Notes under the pieces: model-generated
The model's database searches: none
Told to the model about the DNA's origin: nothing
What the model saw: the letters and a program-made list of their open reading frames with translations, nothing else
DNA from: Pseudoalteromonas shioyasakiensis
GTDB lineage: Bacteria > Pseudomonadota > Gammaproteobacteria > Enterobacterales > Alteromonadaceae
Direction: 5' to 3'
DNA: 64,000 nt
Assembly (NCBI GenBank): GCA_013391845.1
Contig: CP058414.1
Span: forward strand, 1,226,501 to 1,290,500
Made by a program: the position numbers and the translations under genes
Shown: positions 9,821 through 18,791 of the stretch, one piece after another
Position numbering within the stretch: position 1 is the stretch's first letter
Layout of the letters: the number at the start of each line of letters is the position of its first letter

Positions 9821-10537
9821 ATGAATAAAGCGCAGCCATTTAATATCGTTATTGCAGCGTGTGCATTAGCGGTTGGTTTACTTGGATTAGGTTTTATTTT
9901 GAAAAGTGCGGCCCTTGATGTAAAGGGTATGGAGCGCACTGTCCACGTTAAAGGTTTAGCTGAAATGGAAGTGCCAGCTGACACCGTTATTTGGCCATTA
10001 CAGTTTTCAGATGCCGACAATAATCTTGAAAAATTAGTTGGTCGAGTTGAAGAGAAAAGCGATGCGGTTGTGGCTTTTTTAAAGTTACATGGTTTTAGTG
10101 ATGAAGAAATAAGTCTTGGTAGTCAATCCATTATTGATAAGCAAGCCCGTGAATATGGCGGCGAGAATCAGCAGTTTCGTTATATTGCCCGTAATAATGT
10201 CATTGTTTATTCAAATGACATCGAAAAAGTGCAACATGCCTTAGGTGCAGTAAGCCAATTAGCGAAGCAAGGCATCGCGATAGTACAAGACAATTACGAA
10301 ACGCGTATTCAATATTTATTTAATGGCTTAAATGAAATTAAGCCAAATATGATTCAAGAAGCAACCGAAAAAGCCCGCGAAGTGGCAATGAAATTTGCCA
10401 AAGATTCACAGTCTAAATTAGGTAAAATTAAAACAGCGCGTCAGGGGCAGTTTTCAATAACAGATAGAGATTCAAACACACCTCAGCTGAAAAAAGTGCG
10501 TGTTGTTACCAGTGTTGAATATTATCTATCTGACTAA
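9821..10537 (+). CDS. SIMPL domain (DUF541) periplasmic protein
   Basis: 238 residues with an N-terminal membrane anchor or signal (IVIAACALAVGLLGLGFIL), then the SIMPL fold: the opening 'VHVKGLAEMEVPADTVIWPL' and the helix-rich 'KARE.A.KFAKDS..KLGKI' near the end. The ATG at 9821 was chosen because AAGGAG stands 7-8 bases before it and because the hydrophobic stretch follows directly; an in-frame ATG 24 bases upstream has no such site. Members include E. coli YggE, linked to oxidative stress, but their biochemistry is unknown. It is divergent from the patZ-like gene, and its 3' end overlaps the convergent flippase gene by 12 bases. Confidence 0.85.
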   Translation: MNKAQPFNIVIAACALAVGLLGLGFILKSAALDVKGMERTVHVKGLAEMEVPADTVIWPLQFSDADNNLEKLVGRVEEKSDAVVAFLKLHGFSDEEISLGSQSIIDKQAREYGGENQQFRYIARNNVIVYSNDIEKVQHALGAVSQLAKQGIAIVQDNYETRIQYLFNGLNEIKPNMIQEATEKAREVAMKFAKDSQSKLGKIKTARQGQFSITDRDSNTPQLKKVRVVTSVEYYLSD

Positions 10538-11782
10538 ACCCAATACCACAGATAAAGGCAGCCGCATGCGTGTGCATACAATAACCATGCGGCAAAGCGC
10601 ACCTAGCATAAAGCCACCACTAAATGCCACAGCCACCCCCAATAAGCCAAACTGATCTTTTAACAGTACTGCCATTAAAACCGTGACACTGGTTGCGCCA
10701 AGCAATACGTACAAGTTGATAAGCGGGTTCCCTTTTAACTTGATCATGCTACTGGCTAAAATTCTTGCTGGTAATAACAGCTGCCCGAGTAACAGCAGCA
10801 TTAAAATCGAAAACCCTTCTTGCAATTGGCTTTCGCCATAGAGAGTGAGTAGTGGCTTTGCGAGCAGGGCGAGTAGAAAAATAGCGGCAAAGTTAAAACG
10901 CCATACCACTTTCATTAACTCGCTAAGTTGCTGCTCGGTCGTCTCATCAGCCATTAAAATGGGTTTTAAATATTGGTTGGCAGCATTGCCTAAAATAGTC
11001 AGTAAGCCAGCAATCACTACCGCAGGAAAGAAGATACTCACGCCTTGTGCACCAAACCAGTGATGCACCAGTAAGACATCGAGTTTTGCTACCAACACGG
11101 TTCCTGCGCCACTGGCGAGCATGATCAATGAGTCTTTACACCATTGCTTGGTTTGGTAGCGGGCAGTGCTTGCGACGATCATTTTTTTGATTAACCAATA
11201 TTGATAAATGACTACACATAAGATGCTACAAAACAACAGGATACAAATCTCGACTAAAGATAAGTCACCACGTATTAGATAGACTAAAAAGCAAAACCCA
11301 GCCGTTAGCAATTCAAAAATACACTGCTGCGTTATCAGGCCAATTTGGGGTTTGTTTAAAGCCACTAAAAAAGCAGATTGGCTTTGCATAATGGCGCCAA
11401 TTGGCACCAGTAATAGTAAATAAACCACATGCTCTTGGGCGCTTTGGTGTGGTGAAATAGCCTGAAAGCTAATCACCACAGCAGCGACAAAAATCACCCC
11501 GAATAAACAAGATGCAGCTAAATAAACATGTTTTAAGCCGCGTAATAACTCATGTTGCTGAGCCTTGAAGAGCGGATAGCTAATACGCATTAATGACGAT
11601 GCAAAACCCATGCTCGCGGGTAATAAAAGAATTTCACAAAGTGCGAGTAATGCCGCGAACGTGCCAAACTCATCAGTACTTAATAACCTTGCAAGGCACA
11701 AGGTAAGTACAATACGGCTACCGTGGTTAAGGGCTGTAAAGCTGCTGAGCGATAAAAACGCTTTAACAACATCCTTATTCAT
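10526..11782 (-). CDS. Oligosaccharide/polysaccharide flippase family membrane protein (Wzx-like)
   Basis: 418 residues made up almost wholly of hydrophobic segments, roughly a dozen. The start, MNKDVVKAFLSLSSFTALNHGSRIVLTLCLARLLSTDEFG, has the typical 'ARLLS.DEFG.FA' of Wzx/polysaccharide synthase (MOP superfamily) exporters. The expected role is flipping lipid-linked sugars across the inner membrane. No glycosyltransferase gene lies nearby, which is unusual, so the substrate is unknown. It follows the 227-codon orphan gene by only 4 bases and is presumably cotranscribed with it. The 3' end overlaps the SIMPL gene tail. No good Shine-Dalgarno precedes the ATG, consistent with translational coupling. 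Confidence 0.8.
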   Translation of the reverse strand: MNKDVVKAFLSLSSFTALNHGSRIVLTLCLARLLSTDEFGTFAALLALCEILLLPASMGFASSLMRISYPLFKAQQHELLRGLKHVYLAASCLFGVIFVAAVVISFQAISPHQSAQEHVVYLLLLVPIGAIMQSQSAFLVALNKPQIGLITQQCIFELLTAGFCFLVYLIRGDLSLVEICILLFCSILCVVIYQYWLIKKMIVASTARYQTKQWCKDSLIMLASGAGTVLVAKLDVLLVHHWFGAQGVSIFFPAVVIAGLLTILGNAANQYLKPILMADETTEQQLSELMKVVWRFNFAAIFLLALLAKPLLTLYGESQLQEGFSILMLLLLGQLLLPARILASSMIKLKGNPLINLYVLLGATSVTVLMAVLLKDQFGLLGVAVAFSGGFMLGALCRMVIVCTRMRLPLSVVLGLVR

Positions 11783-11786
11783 GGAG

Positions 11787-12470
11787 TTATTGATTGAGCG
11801 CGTTTAATAACTGCGCCGTTGGCACCTGCAAATAGGCCGCACACAGTAGAACTTTGCTATCAGTACTCGTTGGTTTATTGGCACTGTAAAAATGCTTGAG
11901 AGTATTTATCAAGGCACTGACAGCAGTTGGGCTATGGCTTTGGTCTACTTCCATCATGGCTAATAATGCTGAAAACTCATGTTTTGCTAGCATTTGGGTT
12001 GTCGTGTTTTGCGCTATAAAGCAACCAATAGGGGTGAGCTGCTGCTTATTTAATGTTTTTAACGCACTTCCTAGGCTCTCGTTGCTTTCAAATAACATTA
12101 ACGAGCGCAAATAATTAAAGGGCAGTTTATCGGGCTGACACTGAGTAAATAAATGATGTAGTAGGGTATTCCCTTGGTTGTCTGTTACGCAAAAGGCATT
12201 TTGAAACTTAAGGCCTGGAGTGAAAAAACTCAATTTATCGATATCATCAATCAAGCCCACAGCTTCACTTGGTAGCGGGCTTGCTTCGAGTAAATGCGCT
12301 GCAACATTTTGTAAAAACAAATATTTAACTTCACTACTGCAAGCTAATTGATAGATATGTTGTAATTGTGCCGCTTGCAAAACCCCCGATAAACTTTGGT
12401 AATCGGCAATGAGTTCTTTTAACTGATGATGTTGTAGTCGGCTGTTCAATTGCTCAATCGCGCTTTGCAT
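11787..12470 (-). CDS. Uncharacterised helical protein, partner of the flippase gene
   Basis: 227 residues, soluble, with no signal peptide. The sequence looks all-helical (MQSAIEQLNSRLQHHQLKEL). One segment, TDNQGNTLLHHLF near residue 97, resembles the 'D..GNTLLH' turn of an ankyrin repeat, but I cannot make out a second clear repeat. I do not recognise the family. Its stop is 4 bases before the flippase start, so both genes probably form one unit starting in the 100-bp gap next to the DUF885 terminator. Confidence 0.6.
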   Translation of the reverse strand: MQSAIEQLNSRLQHHQLKELIADYQSLSGVLQAAQLQHIYQLACSSEVKYLFLQNVAAHLLEASPLPSEAVGLIDDIDKLSFFTPGLKFQNAFCVTDNQGNTLLHHLFTQCQPDKLPFNYLRSLMLFESNESLGSALKTLNKQQLTPIGCFIAQNTTTQMLAKHEFSALLAMMEVDQSHSPTAVSALINTLKHFYSANKPTSTDSKVLLCAAYLQVPTAQLLNALNQ

Positions 12471-12530
12471 GGAAATACTCGCTTTTTATTATTTATACAT
12501 TTATAGCTCAACTACTTGTTTAAATAAATA

Positions 12531-12555
12531 AAAAAGGCCGCTGAGCGGCCTTTTT
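12531..12555 (-). terminator. Terminator of the DUF885 gene (bidirectional shape)
   Basis: AAAAAGGCCGCTGAGCGGCC followed by TTTTT, a GC-rich stem with A- and T-runs on both sides. It stands 15 bases past the stop of the DUF885 gene, and its symmetry would also allow termination from the opposite strand. Confidence 0.85.
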
Positions 12556-12569
12556 CAAGTCTTTATTGT

Positions 12570-14405
12570 TTAAGCTGCCTGTTTCTTAGCAACCCATTGG
12601 TCAACAAACTTCTCAAGTACGTTTAATGGTACTGCACCATTTTTAAGTACTACGTCGTGGAATTCACGAATATCGAATTTATCGCCTAGTTTTTCTTTAG
12701 CCGCTTCACGAAGCTCTAAAATTTTCAGCATGCCCACTTTGTATGCCGTTGCTTGTGAAGGCATTACAATGTGACGCTCAACCATTTTAACGCCATCAGA
12801 CGTCGCATTTGGTGTGTTATTTACGTAGTAGTCGATACCTTCTTGACGAGTCCACTTCATAGCATGGATACCTGTATCTACTACTAGGCGACATGCACGC
12901 CATAATTCCATCGCAAGACGACCAAAATCTGAATATGGGTCTTCGTATAAGCCCATTTCTTTTGGTACTAGCTCAGAGTATAAACCCCAACCTTCAACAT
13001 AGGCTGTGTAGCCGCCAAACTTACGGAACTTAGGCACACCTTCAAGCTCTTGCGCGATAGCAATTTGCATGTGGTGACCTGGAATACCTTCGTGGTATGC
13101 AAGTGCTTCCATTTGGTATGTTGGCATTGCTTCCATATCGTAAAGGTTTGCGTAATAAATACCTGGGCGTGAACCATCTGGTGCAGGTTGTTGGTAGAAC
13201 GCTTTACCTGCTGCTTTTTCGCGGAATGCTTCAACAGCTTTAACCTTAAGGTCTGCTTTTGGCTTAACTATGAATAGCTCGTCTAGACGAGACTTCATGT
13301 TATCGATAAGCGCTGTTGCCTCATCAAGGTAACGTTGTTTACCTTCAGCGGTATTCGGGTAGTAGAACTGCTTATCAGTTTTCATGAATTGCATGAATGC
13401 TTTAAGGTCACCTTTAAAGCCTACTTTGTCCTTAATCTCACGCATTTCGTCGTGAATACGCGCGACTTCAGCTAAACCGATTGTGTGAATTTCTTTCGCT
13501 GTTAAATCAGTTGTTGTGGTACGTGCTAGCGCATTGTTGTAGAACGCTTCGCCGTCAGGGAATTTCCAAGCACCATCACGGTCATCAGCGCGCTTTTCTA
13601 ACTGAGCTAAGAAGTTAATTAGTTTAGTGTAAGAAGGTTTTACTGCTGCTTTTAAGGCTTTTTCTGCATCGCTGATAAGTGCTGATTTTTCGCTGTCGGC
13701 AATCTCTAATGCGTTTACTTTACGTTTAAAGTCAGCAAGTAACGTTGAGTCTTCACCATCATGGAATGGTGCGCCGCGTAAGATATTATTGCTTGAATCA
13801 ATTACGTGTGGGAAAACAAACTTAGGGGCGATAATGCCTTTATCTGCACGTACTTCAAGGTCTTTGATTAGTTGATCAATAACCGTTGTAACACCATTTA
13901 AACGTGAGATATACGCTTTAGCATCTGACACATCAGCAATTTGATGTTGGTTGATTAAAAACGCTGGGATCATCGAGTGAACACCAAACATTTGGTTCAC
14001 TGGGTAGTTGTAATGACGCCATTTGAAATCAGCAATTTCGTTTTCTAAATCTTGCTTTTTAAGGTCGTAGCTTACTTTCGTCGCGTCATCTAATAGGTCA
14101 CGGTTAATTGCCTTAAGCGCAACTAGATCAGCTTTAGTTTGTTCAAAGTCTTCTAAAACGCGCTCTTCACTGCCATCGTCCCATTTGTCGTAATCTTTTT
14201 TGATGCCCATGTATGTTTGATAGATAGGGCTTTTCATTACATCACGGTTAAAAGTATCTTCGAAGAAAGCATTTGCTTTATCGATTTCACTTTGTACAGG
14301 TTGGCTTTGTACACTTGGTGCAGGCTTCGGTTGCTCTTGCATTTGTTGGCAGCCGCCAAGTAATGCAACACTTACCGCTGCAGCGATGAAGGTCAGTTTA
14401 CGCAT
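12570..14405 (-). CDS. DUF885 family lipoprotein, probable zinc metallopeptidase
   Basis: 611 residues. The N-terminus (AAVSVALLGGCQQ) is a lipoprotein signal with lipobox LGGC, so the mature protein should be anchored through C19. The family hallmark HEGIPGHH occurs around residues 438-445; in DUF885 proteins this HExxPGHH site is taken to bind zinc. The rest is helical with charged repeats. The start has an excellent site (AAGGAACGATA then ATG). Relatives are annotated as dipeptidase-like or 'protein of unknown function'. Upstream is hemW on the same strand, 40 bases away; a terminator closes the gene. Confidence 0.85.
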   Translation of the reverse strand: MRKLTFIAAAVSVALLGGCQQMQEQPKPAPSVQSQPVQSEIDKANAFFEDTFNRDVMKSPIYQTYMGIKKDYDKWDDGSEERVLEDFEQTKADLVALKAINRDLLDDATKVSYDLKKQDLENEIADFKWRHYNYPVNQMFGVHSMIPAFLINQHQIADVSDAKAYISRLNGVTTVIDQLIKDLEVRADKGIIAPKFVFPHVIDSSNNILRGAPFHDGEDSTLLADFKRKVNALEIADSEKSALISDAEKALKAAVKPSYTKLINFLAQLEKRADDRDGAWKFPDGEAFYNNALARTTTTDLTAKEIHTIGLAEVARIHDEMREIKDKVGFKGDLKAFMQFMKTDKQFYYPNTAEGKQRYLDEATALIDNMKSRLDELFIVKPKADLKVKAVEAFREKAAGKAFYQQPAPDGSRPGIYYANLYDMEAMPTYQMEALAYHEGIPGHHMQIAIAQELEGVPKFRKFGGYTAYVEGWGLYSELVPKEMGLYEDPYSDFGRLAMELWRACRLVVDTGIHAMKWTRQEGIDYYVNNTPNATSDGVKMVERHIVMPSQATAYKVGMLKILELREAAKEKLGDKFDIREFHDVVLKNGAVPLNVLEKFVDQWVAKKQAA

Positions 14406-14445
14406 TATCGTTCCTTTGTAGTTGTTAGAAATTTAATTATAATTC

Positions 14446-15579
14446 TTAAACGAATAATTCTAGCAGGTCATTTAAAAAGCGGTGGCCTTTTTGGCTTACC
14501 TGCCAGTTATCTTTATCATCAATTAGTAAGCCTTTTGCAATTGCATCAGTCAAGGCTTGTTCCTGACTTGGCAGTGACAAACTTGTAAGCAAAGGTAAAT
14601 CAGCTTTGGGGCAGGGTTCGACTAAACGAAAACGATTCATAAAGAATTCAAAAGCTAAGTCGTCTTCTGCTACTTGCCATTGTTCGTATAAATACGGTTT
14701 GGCAAGATCCATATAACCTCGTGGGTGTTTTACTTTCACCGTACGGGTGATGACTTTATTTTCATCGGTAATTTTACCATGTGCACCGCAGCCGATACCG
14801 AGATAATCGCCAAATCGCCAATAATTCAAGTTATGACGGCATTGGTAGCCGGGCTTCGCGTAGCCAGAGATCTCGTATTGCTCATAACCTGCAGCTGCCA
14901 GCAATGCTTGACCTTGTTCTTGAATATCCCACAGAGTGTCGTCATGCGGTAAGGTCGGTGGCTTAGAAGCAAATTGAGTATTCGGCTCAATCGTTAGTTG
15001 ATACCAAGATATGTGTGGAGGATTAAGCGCGATGATTTTTTCAAGGTCGCTTAAGGCATCTTCAAGAGATTGTCCGGGTAAGCCATGCATTAAATCAAGG
15101 TTAAAGCTATTTAACCCCGCTTGGTGTGCCTGTTTAGCTGCATAGCTTGCTTCGTCAGCACCATGAATACGGCCAAGGGCTTTTAGCTTGTCATTTTGCA
15201 TGCTTTGTACGCCAATCGAAATACGATTGATACCAGCGGCAACATACTCTTTAAAGCGACCTGTTTCGACGGTACCGGGATTAGCCTCTAGGGTAACTTC
15301 ACAGTCATCACTTAGGCCAATTAATCTGTCGACTTCACCTAGTAAGCGGGTATAAGCGTCACCCGTTAATAAGCTTGGGGTACCGCCACCAATAAATATG
15401 CTGTGGATTTTACGCCCTTGCACCAAGTGCAAGTCGGCCTTGAGATCATCAATTAGATGCTGAACATATTCTTTTTCGGGGATTGTGCCTTTTTGGCCAT
15501 GGCTATTAAAGTCACAGTATGGGCACTTTTGCACGCACCAAGGCACGTGCACATATAAACTTAAAGGCGGTAAACTCAC
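14446..15579 (-). CDS. hemW: HemW, radical SAM heme chaperone
   Basis: 377 residues. The radical SAM cluster motif is C15-x3-C19-x2-C22 ([12 protein letters not shown]), followed by the GGGTPS SAM-binding motif and the HemW/CPDH-like core ([19 protein letters not shown]). HemW binds heme and inserts it into respiratory enzymes; it lacks coproporphyrinogen oxidase activity although older annotations say otherwise. HemN-type proteins have an extra N-terminal cysteine, absent here. The GTG start overlaps the stop of rdgB by 4 bases (GTGA), the same coupling as in other gammaproteobacteria (yggV-yggW). Confidence 0.93.
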   Translation of the reverse strand: MSLPPLSLYVHVPWCVQKCPYCDFNSHGQKGTIPEKEYVQHLIDDLKADLHLVQGRKIHSIFIGGGTPSLLTGDAYTRLLGEVDRLIGLSDDCEVTLEANPGTVETGRFKEYVAAGINRISIGVQSMQNDKLKALGRIHGADEASYAAKQAHQAGLNSFNLDLMHGLPGQSLEDALSDLEKIIALNPPHISWYQLTIEPNTQFASKPPTLPHDDTLWDIQEQGQALLAAAGYEQYEISGYAKPGYQCRHNLNYWRFGDYLGIGCGAHGKITDENKVITRTVKVKHPRGYMDLAKPYLYEQWQVAEDDLAFEFFMNRFRLVEPCPKADLPLLTSLSLPSQEQALTDAIAKGLLIDDKDNWQVSQKGHRFLNDLLELFV

Positions 15580-16175
15580 AGGCCGCCTTTTTGCTGCAAT
15601 TGCGCAAGTAGTTGTTTTAAAGCTTGGCCGCGATGGCTAAGGGCATTTTTTTGCTCCTTAGTTAACTGAGCGCTAGTGCATTGCTCAGACGGTACGTAAA
15701 AAACAGGATCATAACCAAAACCACCCTGACCATCTTGGCTATGGGTGATTTCGCCTTCCCAACTGGCACTACAAATAAGTGGTGTAGGGTCGTCGGCGTG
15801 GCGCATTAATACCAAAACACACCAAAAACGCGCACTGCGAACTGGGTTATCAGCAAGCTCTTTTAATAGCTTGTCGATATTATCTTGATCGCTTGCACCC
15901 GCTCCGGCAAAGCGTGCAGAGTATACACCCGGTGCACCATTTAGGCCGTCAACTTCAAGACCTGAGTCATCAGCAATAGCAGGCATGCCAGTGATCTTTG
16001 CAGCATGGCGCGCTTTAATAATGGCGTTTTCAACAAATGTGGTGCCTGTTTCAGGCACGTCTGGTACTTGAAAATCGCTTTGTGGAACCACGTTAATATT
16101 AAGAGGGCTGAGCATACTTGCCAACTCTTTTACTTTGCCAGGGTTACCCGTGGCTAAAACCAAGGTGTTATTCAT
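15576..16175 (-). CDS. rdgB: RdgB, XTP/dITP diphosphatase
   Basis: 199 residues. The opening [18 protein letters not shown], the metal and substrate loop [20 protein letters not shown] and the terminal SHRGQALK are the full signature of the Ham1/RdgB family. It hydrolyses non-canonical purine nucleotides (dITP, XTP) to keep them out of DNA. It lies between a DUF4426 gene and hemW, in the conserved ygg cluster, and its stop overlaps the hemW start. Confidence 0.95.
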   Translation of the reverse strand: MNNTLVLATGNPGKVKELASMLSPLNINVVPQSDFQVPDVPETGTTFVENAIIKARHAAKITGMPAIADDSGLEVDGLNGAPGVYSARFAGAGASDQDNIDKLLKELADNPVRSARFWCVLVLMRHADDPTPLICSASWEGEITHSQDGQGGFGYDPVFYVPSEQCTSAQLTKEQKNALSHRGQALKQLLAQLQQKGGL

Positions 16176-16182
16176 AGGTCTA

Positions 16183-16623
16183 TTAATCTACGTAAAATTT
16201 TTGCTGAAACTTCAGCGTTTGTACTTTGCCATTTTGATTTATTTCGATATCAAAACGGTAGATTTCTTCGTTGCTATAATCGATTTGAGCTAGGTAATAA
16301 ATTGCATCGCCTTCAACAACTTCTTTAAATTTAAGCTGCTTTTTATTGCCAAGCAAATTACGTGCTGTGCCTGTTAAAGTTGCAGTCTGTGCTGTTTTAT
16401 CGCTGTTTTTTAATACCGAAATATTAATAATCCCTTTGCTAGGGCTACGCTCTAAATCGTAGTTTTTGGCAATATTAGGCTGGATAAAGGTCGATGGAAA
16501 TGCAATGTAGTGAACTTCCCAAGGGCCAAGTACCTTGTACTGAGCGCCTGCCTGTTCATCCGCTTTGGCATAGCTTGTAAATAAACTTAATACAATTAAA
16601 GAAAAATAAATAAATTGCTTCAT
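16183..16623 (-). CDS. DUF4426 periplasmic protein
   Basis: 146 residues from the ATG at 16623. The N-terminus [21 protein letters not shown] is a signal peptide, so the protein is periplasmic. The body ([27 protein letters not shown]) matches the DUF4426 family, which always lies in this place between yggT and rdgB in Alteromonadales and vibrios. An in-frame GTG 4 codons upstream could also start translation, but the ATG puts the signal peptide at the true end. Function is unknown. Confidence 0.82.
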   Translation of the reverse strand: MKQFIYFSLIVLSLFTSYAKADEQAGAQYKVLGPWEVHYIAFPSTFIQPNIAKNYDLERSPSKGIINISVLKNSDKTAQTATLTGTARNLLGNKKQLKFKEVVEGDAIYYLAQIDYSNEEIYRFDIEINQNGKVQTLKFQQKFYVD

Positions 16624-16640
16624 GGTATATCTCACTTAAC

Positions 16641-16662
16641 AAAAGAGGCCTTTCGGCCCCTT
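16641..16662 (-). terminator. Hairpin between yggT and the DUF4426 gene
   Basis: Read on the minus strand, GGGGCC, GAAA, GGCCTC and then TTTT form a 6-bp stem (one G-T pair) with a T-tail. It sits 20 bases past the yggT stop and could end or attenuate the yggS-proC-yggT transcript. Confidence 0.6.
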
Positions 16663-16681
16663 ACTGCGTCACGTTAAACGT

Positions 16682-17215
16682 TTAGCCAATTAAATCCAAC
16701 AATAGAAACTGTAAAAACTGTAGACCAATAATCAACACTAAGATTGATAAGTCTAAACCACCTAGTGGTGGAATAACCTTACGAATAGGGCGTAACATAG
16801 GTTCAGTTAGCTGGTGGAATACAGCTTCAATTGGGTTGTAACCCTGGCTTACCCAGCTTAGTAAAGCACGAATAATTAAAACCCAAAATAGTAAGTTTAA
16901 CCCTTCTTTAACGACAGTTATTAAAGCCTGAATAAATACCGGACCTGGAGCCCAAGCATTATAAAACATCAGAAAAATAACACTGAGTTTCGCTACTGCA
17001 ACTAAATAAGCAAGCACTAACGAAGCAATATCAAAGCCACCCACTCCTGGAATAATTTTACGAAGCGGGTTTACTGCGAACGAAGTGGCTTTCACCACAA
17101 ACTGGCTCATAGGATTGTAAAAGTCAGCTTTTGCCGCTTGTAACCAAAAGCGTAAAAGGACCACCATTAAAAAGAGATCAAAAATAATCCCAACTAAAAA
17201 GTGCATGGCTTGCAT
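16682..17215 (-). CDS. YggT family integral membrane protein
   Basis: 177 residues with two copies of the YGGT domain. Each has a hydrophobic helix pair followed by a 'NP.....F......P.L.PIRK.IP..GG.D' stretch: NPLRKIIPGVGGFDIA around residue 50 and EPMLRPIRKVIPPLGGLD around 140. The family is known from cyanobacteria and chloroplasts (Ycf19/CCB3) and in bacteria is linked to cell shape or osmotic stress, without a defined mechanism. It follows proC by 21 bases in the conserved cluster. Confidence 0.88.
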   Translation of the reverse strand: MQAMHFLVGIIFDLFLMVVLLRFWLQAAKADFYNPMSQFVVKATSFAVNPLRKIIPGVGGFDIASLVLAYLVAVAKLSVIFLMFYNAWAPGPVFIQALITVVKEGLNLLFWVLIIRALLSWVSQGYNPIEAVFHQLTEPMLRPIRKVIPPLGGLDLSILVLIIGLQFLQFLLLDLIG

Positions 17216-17236
17216 AATTTTACCTTAAAAGTAAGC

Positions 17237-18058
17237 TTAAAGTTCTTTTTCCATCGCTTCAGCGCGGGCTATACAGGCATCCATTGCATCTGCAACAGTA
17301 CCTACTAAACCTTGTGATTTTAAATGCTCAACCGCTTCGTGAGTGGTACCCCCTTTAGAGGTTACATTTGCACGTAGCTGAGCAATACTGATGTCTGGTT
17401 GCGAAAGTGCCATTTCGGCTGCGCCTAGTGCAGTTTGTTGTACTAAACGGCGCGCATCTTCATCACTAAAGCCAAGTGCTTTAGCTTTTTCTTCGATAGC
17501 TTCCATAAATAAGAAGAAGTAAGCAGGTGATGAACCTGTAACAGCGATGATGTCGTTGATTTGTGACTCTTGCTCAACCCAAACAACAATGCCTGTACAC
17601 TCAAAAACTTGTTGTACAAACTTGTGCTCTTCAGCGGTTTCGCCTGCGCCATATAGACCTGAAACACCACGACCGAGTAATGATGGTGTATTAGGCATAC
17701 AACGCACCATTTTCACGTCTTGACCTAGCATTTCACGTAAACGGTTTACGCTAAGGCCCGCTGCCACTGAAATAAATAGCTTGTCGCTAAAATCAACGCC
17801 AGAGTCTTGGAATGATTGGCAAAGATCGCCCATCATTTGTGGTTTAACAGATAAGACAATTACATCAGCATCGCGAAGTGCCGCGTTGTTATCCGCGGTA
17901 GTTTGCACCCCGAAATCAGCAGCAACCTTAGCTAATTTTTCTTGGTTGCGATTGGTTGCAATGATGTTTTTAGCTGCAAAACCGTTCTTTACCATGCCGC
18001 CAATGATGGCGTAGCTCATGTTACCCGTGCCTATAAATGCGATTTTTTTGTCTGACAT
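17237..18058 (-). CDS. proC: ProC, pyrroline-5-carboxylate reductase
   Basis: 273 residues. The N-terminal Rossmann motif is IAFIGTGNMSYAIIGGM. The middle has 'VRCMPNTPSLLGRGVSGLY' and the C-terminal region 'VTSKGGTTHEAVEHL', the P5CR signature that lines the substrate pocket. It catalyses the last step of proline synthesis, P5C to proline with NAD(P)H. It lies 17 bases behind yggS, in the order yggS-proC-yggT shared across gammaproteobacteria. Confidence 0.95.
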   Translation of the reverse strand: MSDKKIAFIGTGNMSYAIIGGMVKNGFAAKNIIATNRNQEKLAKVAADFGVQTTADNNAALRDADVIVLSVKPQMMGDLCQSFQDSGVDFSDKLFISVAAGLSVNRLREMLGQDVKMVRCMPNTPSLLGRGVSGLYGAGETAEEHKFVQQVFECTGIVVWVEQESQINDIIAVTGSSPAYFFLFMEAIEEKAKALGFSDEDARRLVQQTALGAAEMALSQPDISIAQLRANVTSKGGTTHEAVEHLKSQGLVGTVADAMDACIARAEAMEKEL

Positions 18059-18075
18059 ATGTCTGTTATCACCTT

Positions 18076-18789
18076 TTAATTTCGTTGGCCAAATATATCC
18101 GTGCCAATGCGTACCATGGTTGAACCCGCAGCAATCGCTGCTTCAACATCGTTACTCATACCCATCGACAAGGTGTCTACTTGGGGATATTGGGCCTTTA
18201 GTTTATCAAAGCAAGCGCTTAATTGCTCAAAATATTGTAATTGTAGCTGGGCATCATCGGTTTTGGCAGGAATAGCCATCAAACCTCGCAGGCATAAATT
18301 AGGGCATCGACTGATAAATTCGGCCAATGCCATTAGCTCGTCTGGGTGGCAGCCTGACTTAGCCTCTTCTAAACTAATATTGACTTGTATTAATACATTG
18401 AGTGGCACTTTATCGGCTGGCCGTTGCTCATTAAGACGTTTTGCAATTTTTGTGCGGTCAACACTTTGCACCCAATCAAAATGAGAGGCTACTTGAGCAC
18501 TTTTATTTGATTGAATAGGGCCAATAAAGTGCCAAATAATGTCTTTATAATCAGCCAATGCTGTTACTTTTGTTACCGCTTCTTGGACATAAGATTCGCC
18601 GAACTGGCGTTGGCCATGCTCATAGGCAGCAATAATATCGTCGGCAGGTTTTGTTTTTGAAACAGCCAATAGGTTGATTGATTGCTCATCGCGGCGATTA
18701 TTTTTTGCAGCTTGAGCAATTCTTGCGTAGGCGGATGTAAGTCGTTCTGCTATTGTAACCATATAATTATCAGTTGGTTGTGGAGTCAT
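18076..18789 (-). CDS. YggS family PLP-binding homeostasis protein
   Basis: 237 residues from the ATG at 18789. The lysine in LLAVSKTKPADDI (residue 45 here) binds pyridoxal phosphate; SMGMSNDVEAAI and VRIGTDIFG are the phosphate-binding and C-terminal signatures. Members (PLPBP/YggS) bind PLP without known catalysis and keep vitamin B6 and amino-acid pools balanced. The start is uncertain: MVTIAERL at 18762 aligns better with E. coli YggS, but neither has a strong ribosome site. With the longer start, only 2 bases separate it from the divergent pilT start. Confidence 0.9.
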   Translation of the reverse strand: MTPQPTDNYMVTIAERLTSAYARIAQAAKNNRRDEQSINLLAVSKTKPADDIIAAYEHGQRQFGESYVQEAVTKVTALADYKDIIWHFIGPIQSNKSAQVASHFDWVQSVDRTKIAKRLNEQRPADKVPLNVLIQVNISLEEAKSGCHPDELMALAEFISRCPNLCLRGLMAIPAKTDDAQLQLQYFEQLSACFDKLKAQYPQVDTLSMGMSNDVEAAIAAGSTMVRIGTDIFGQRN

Positions 18790-18791
18790 AA

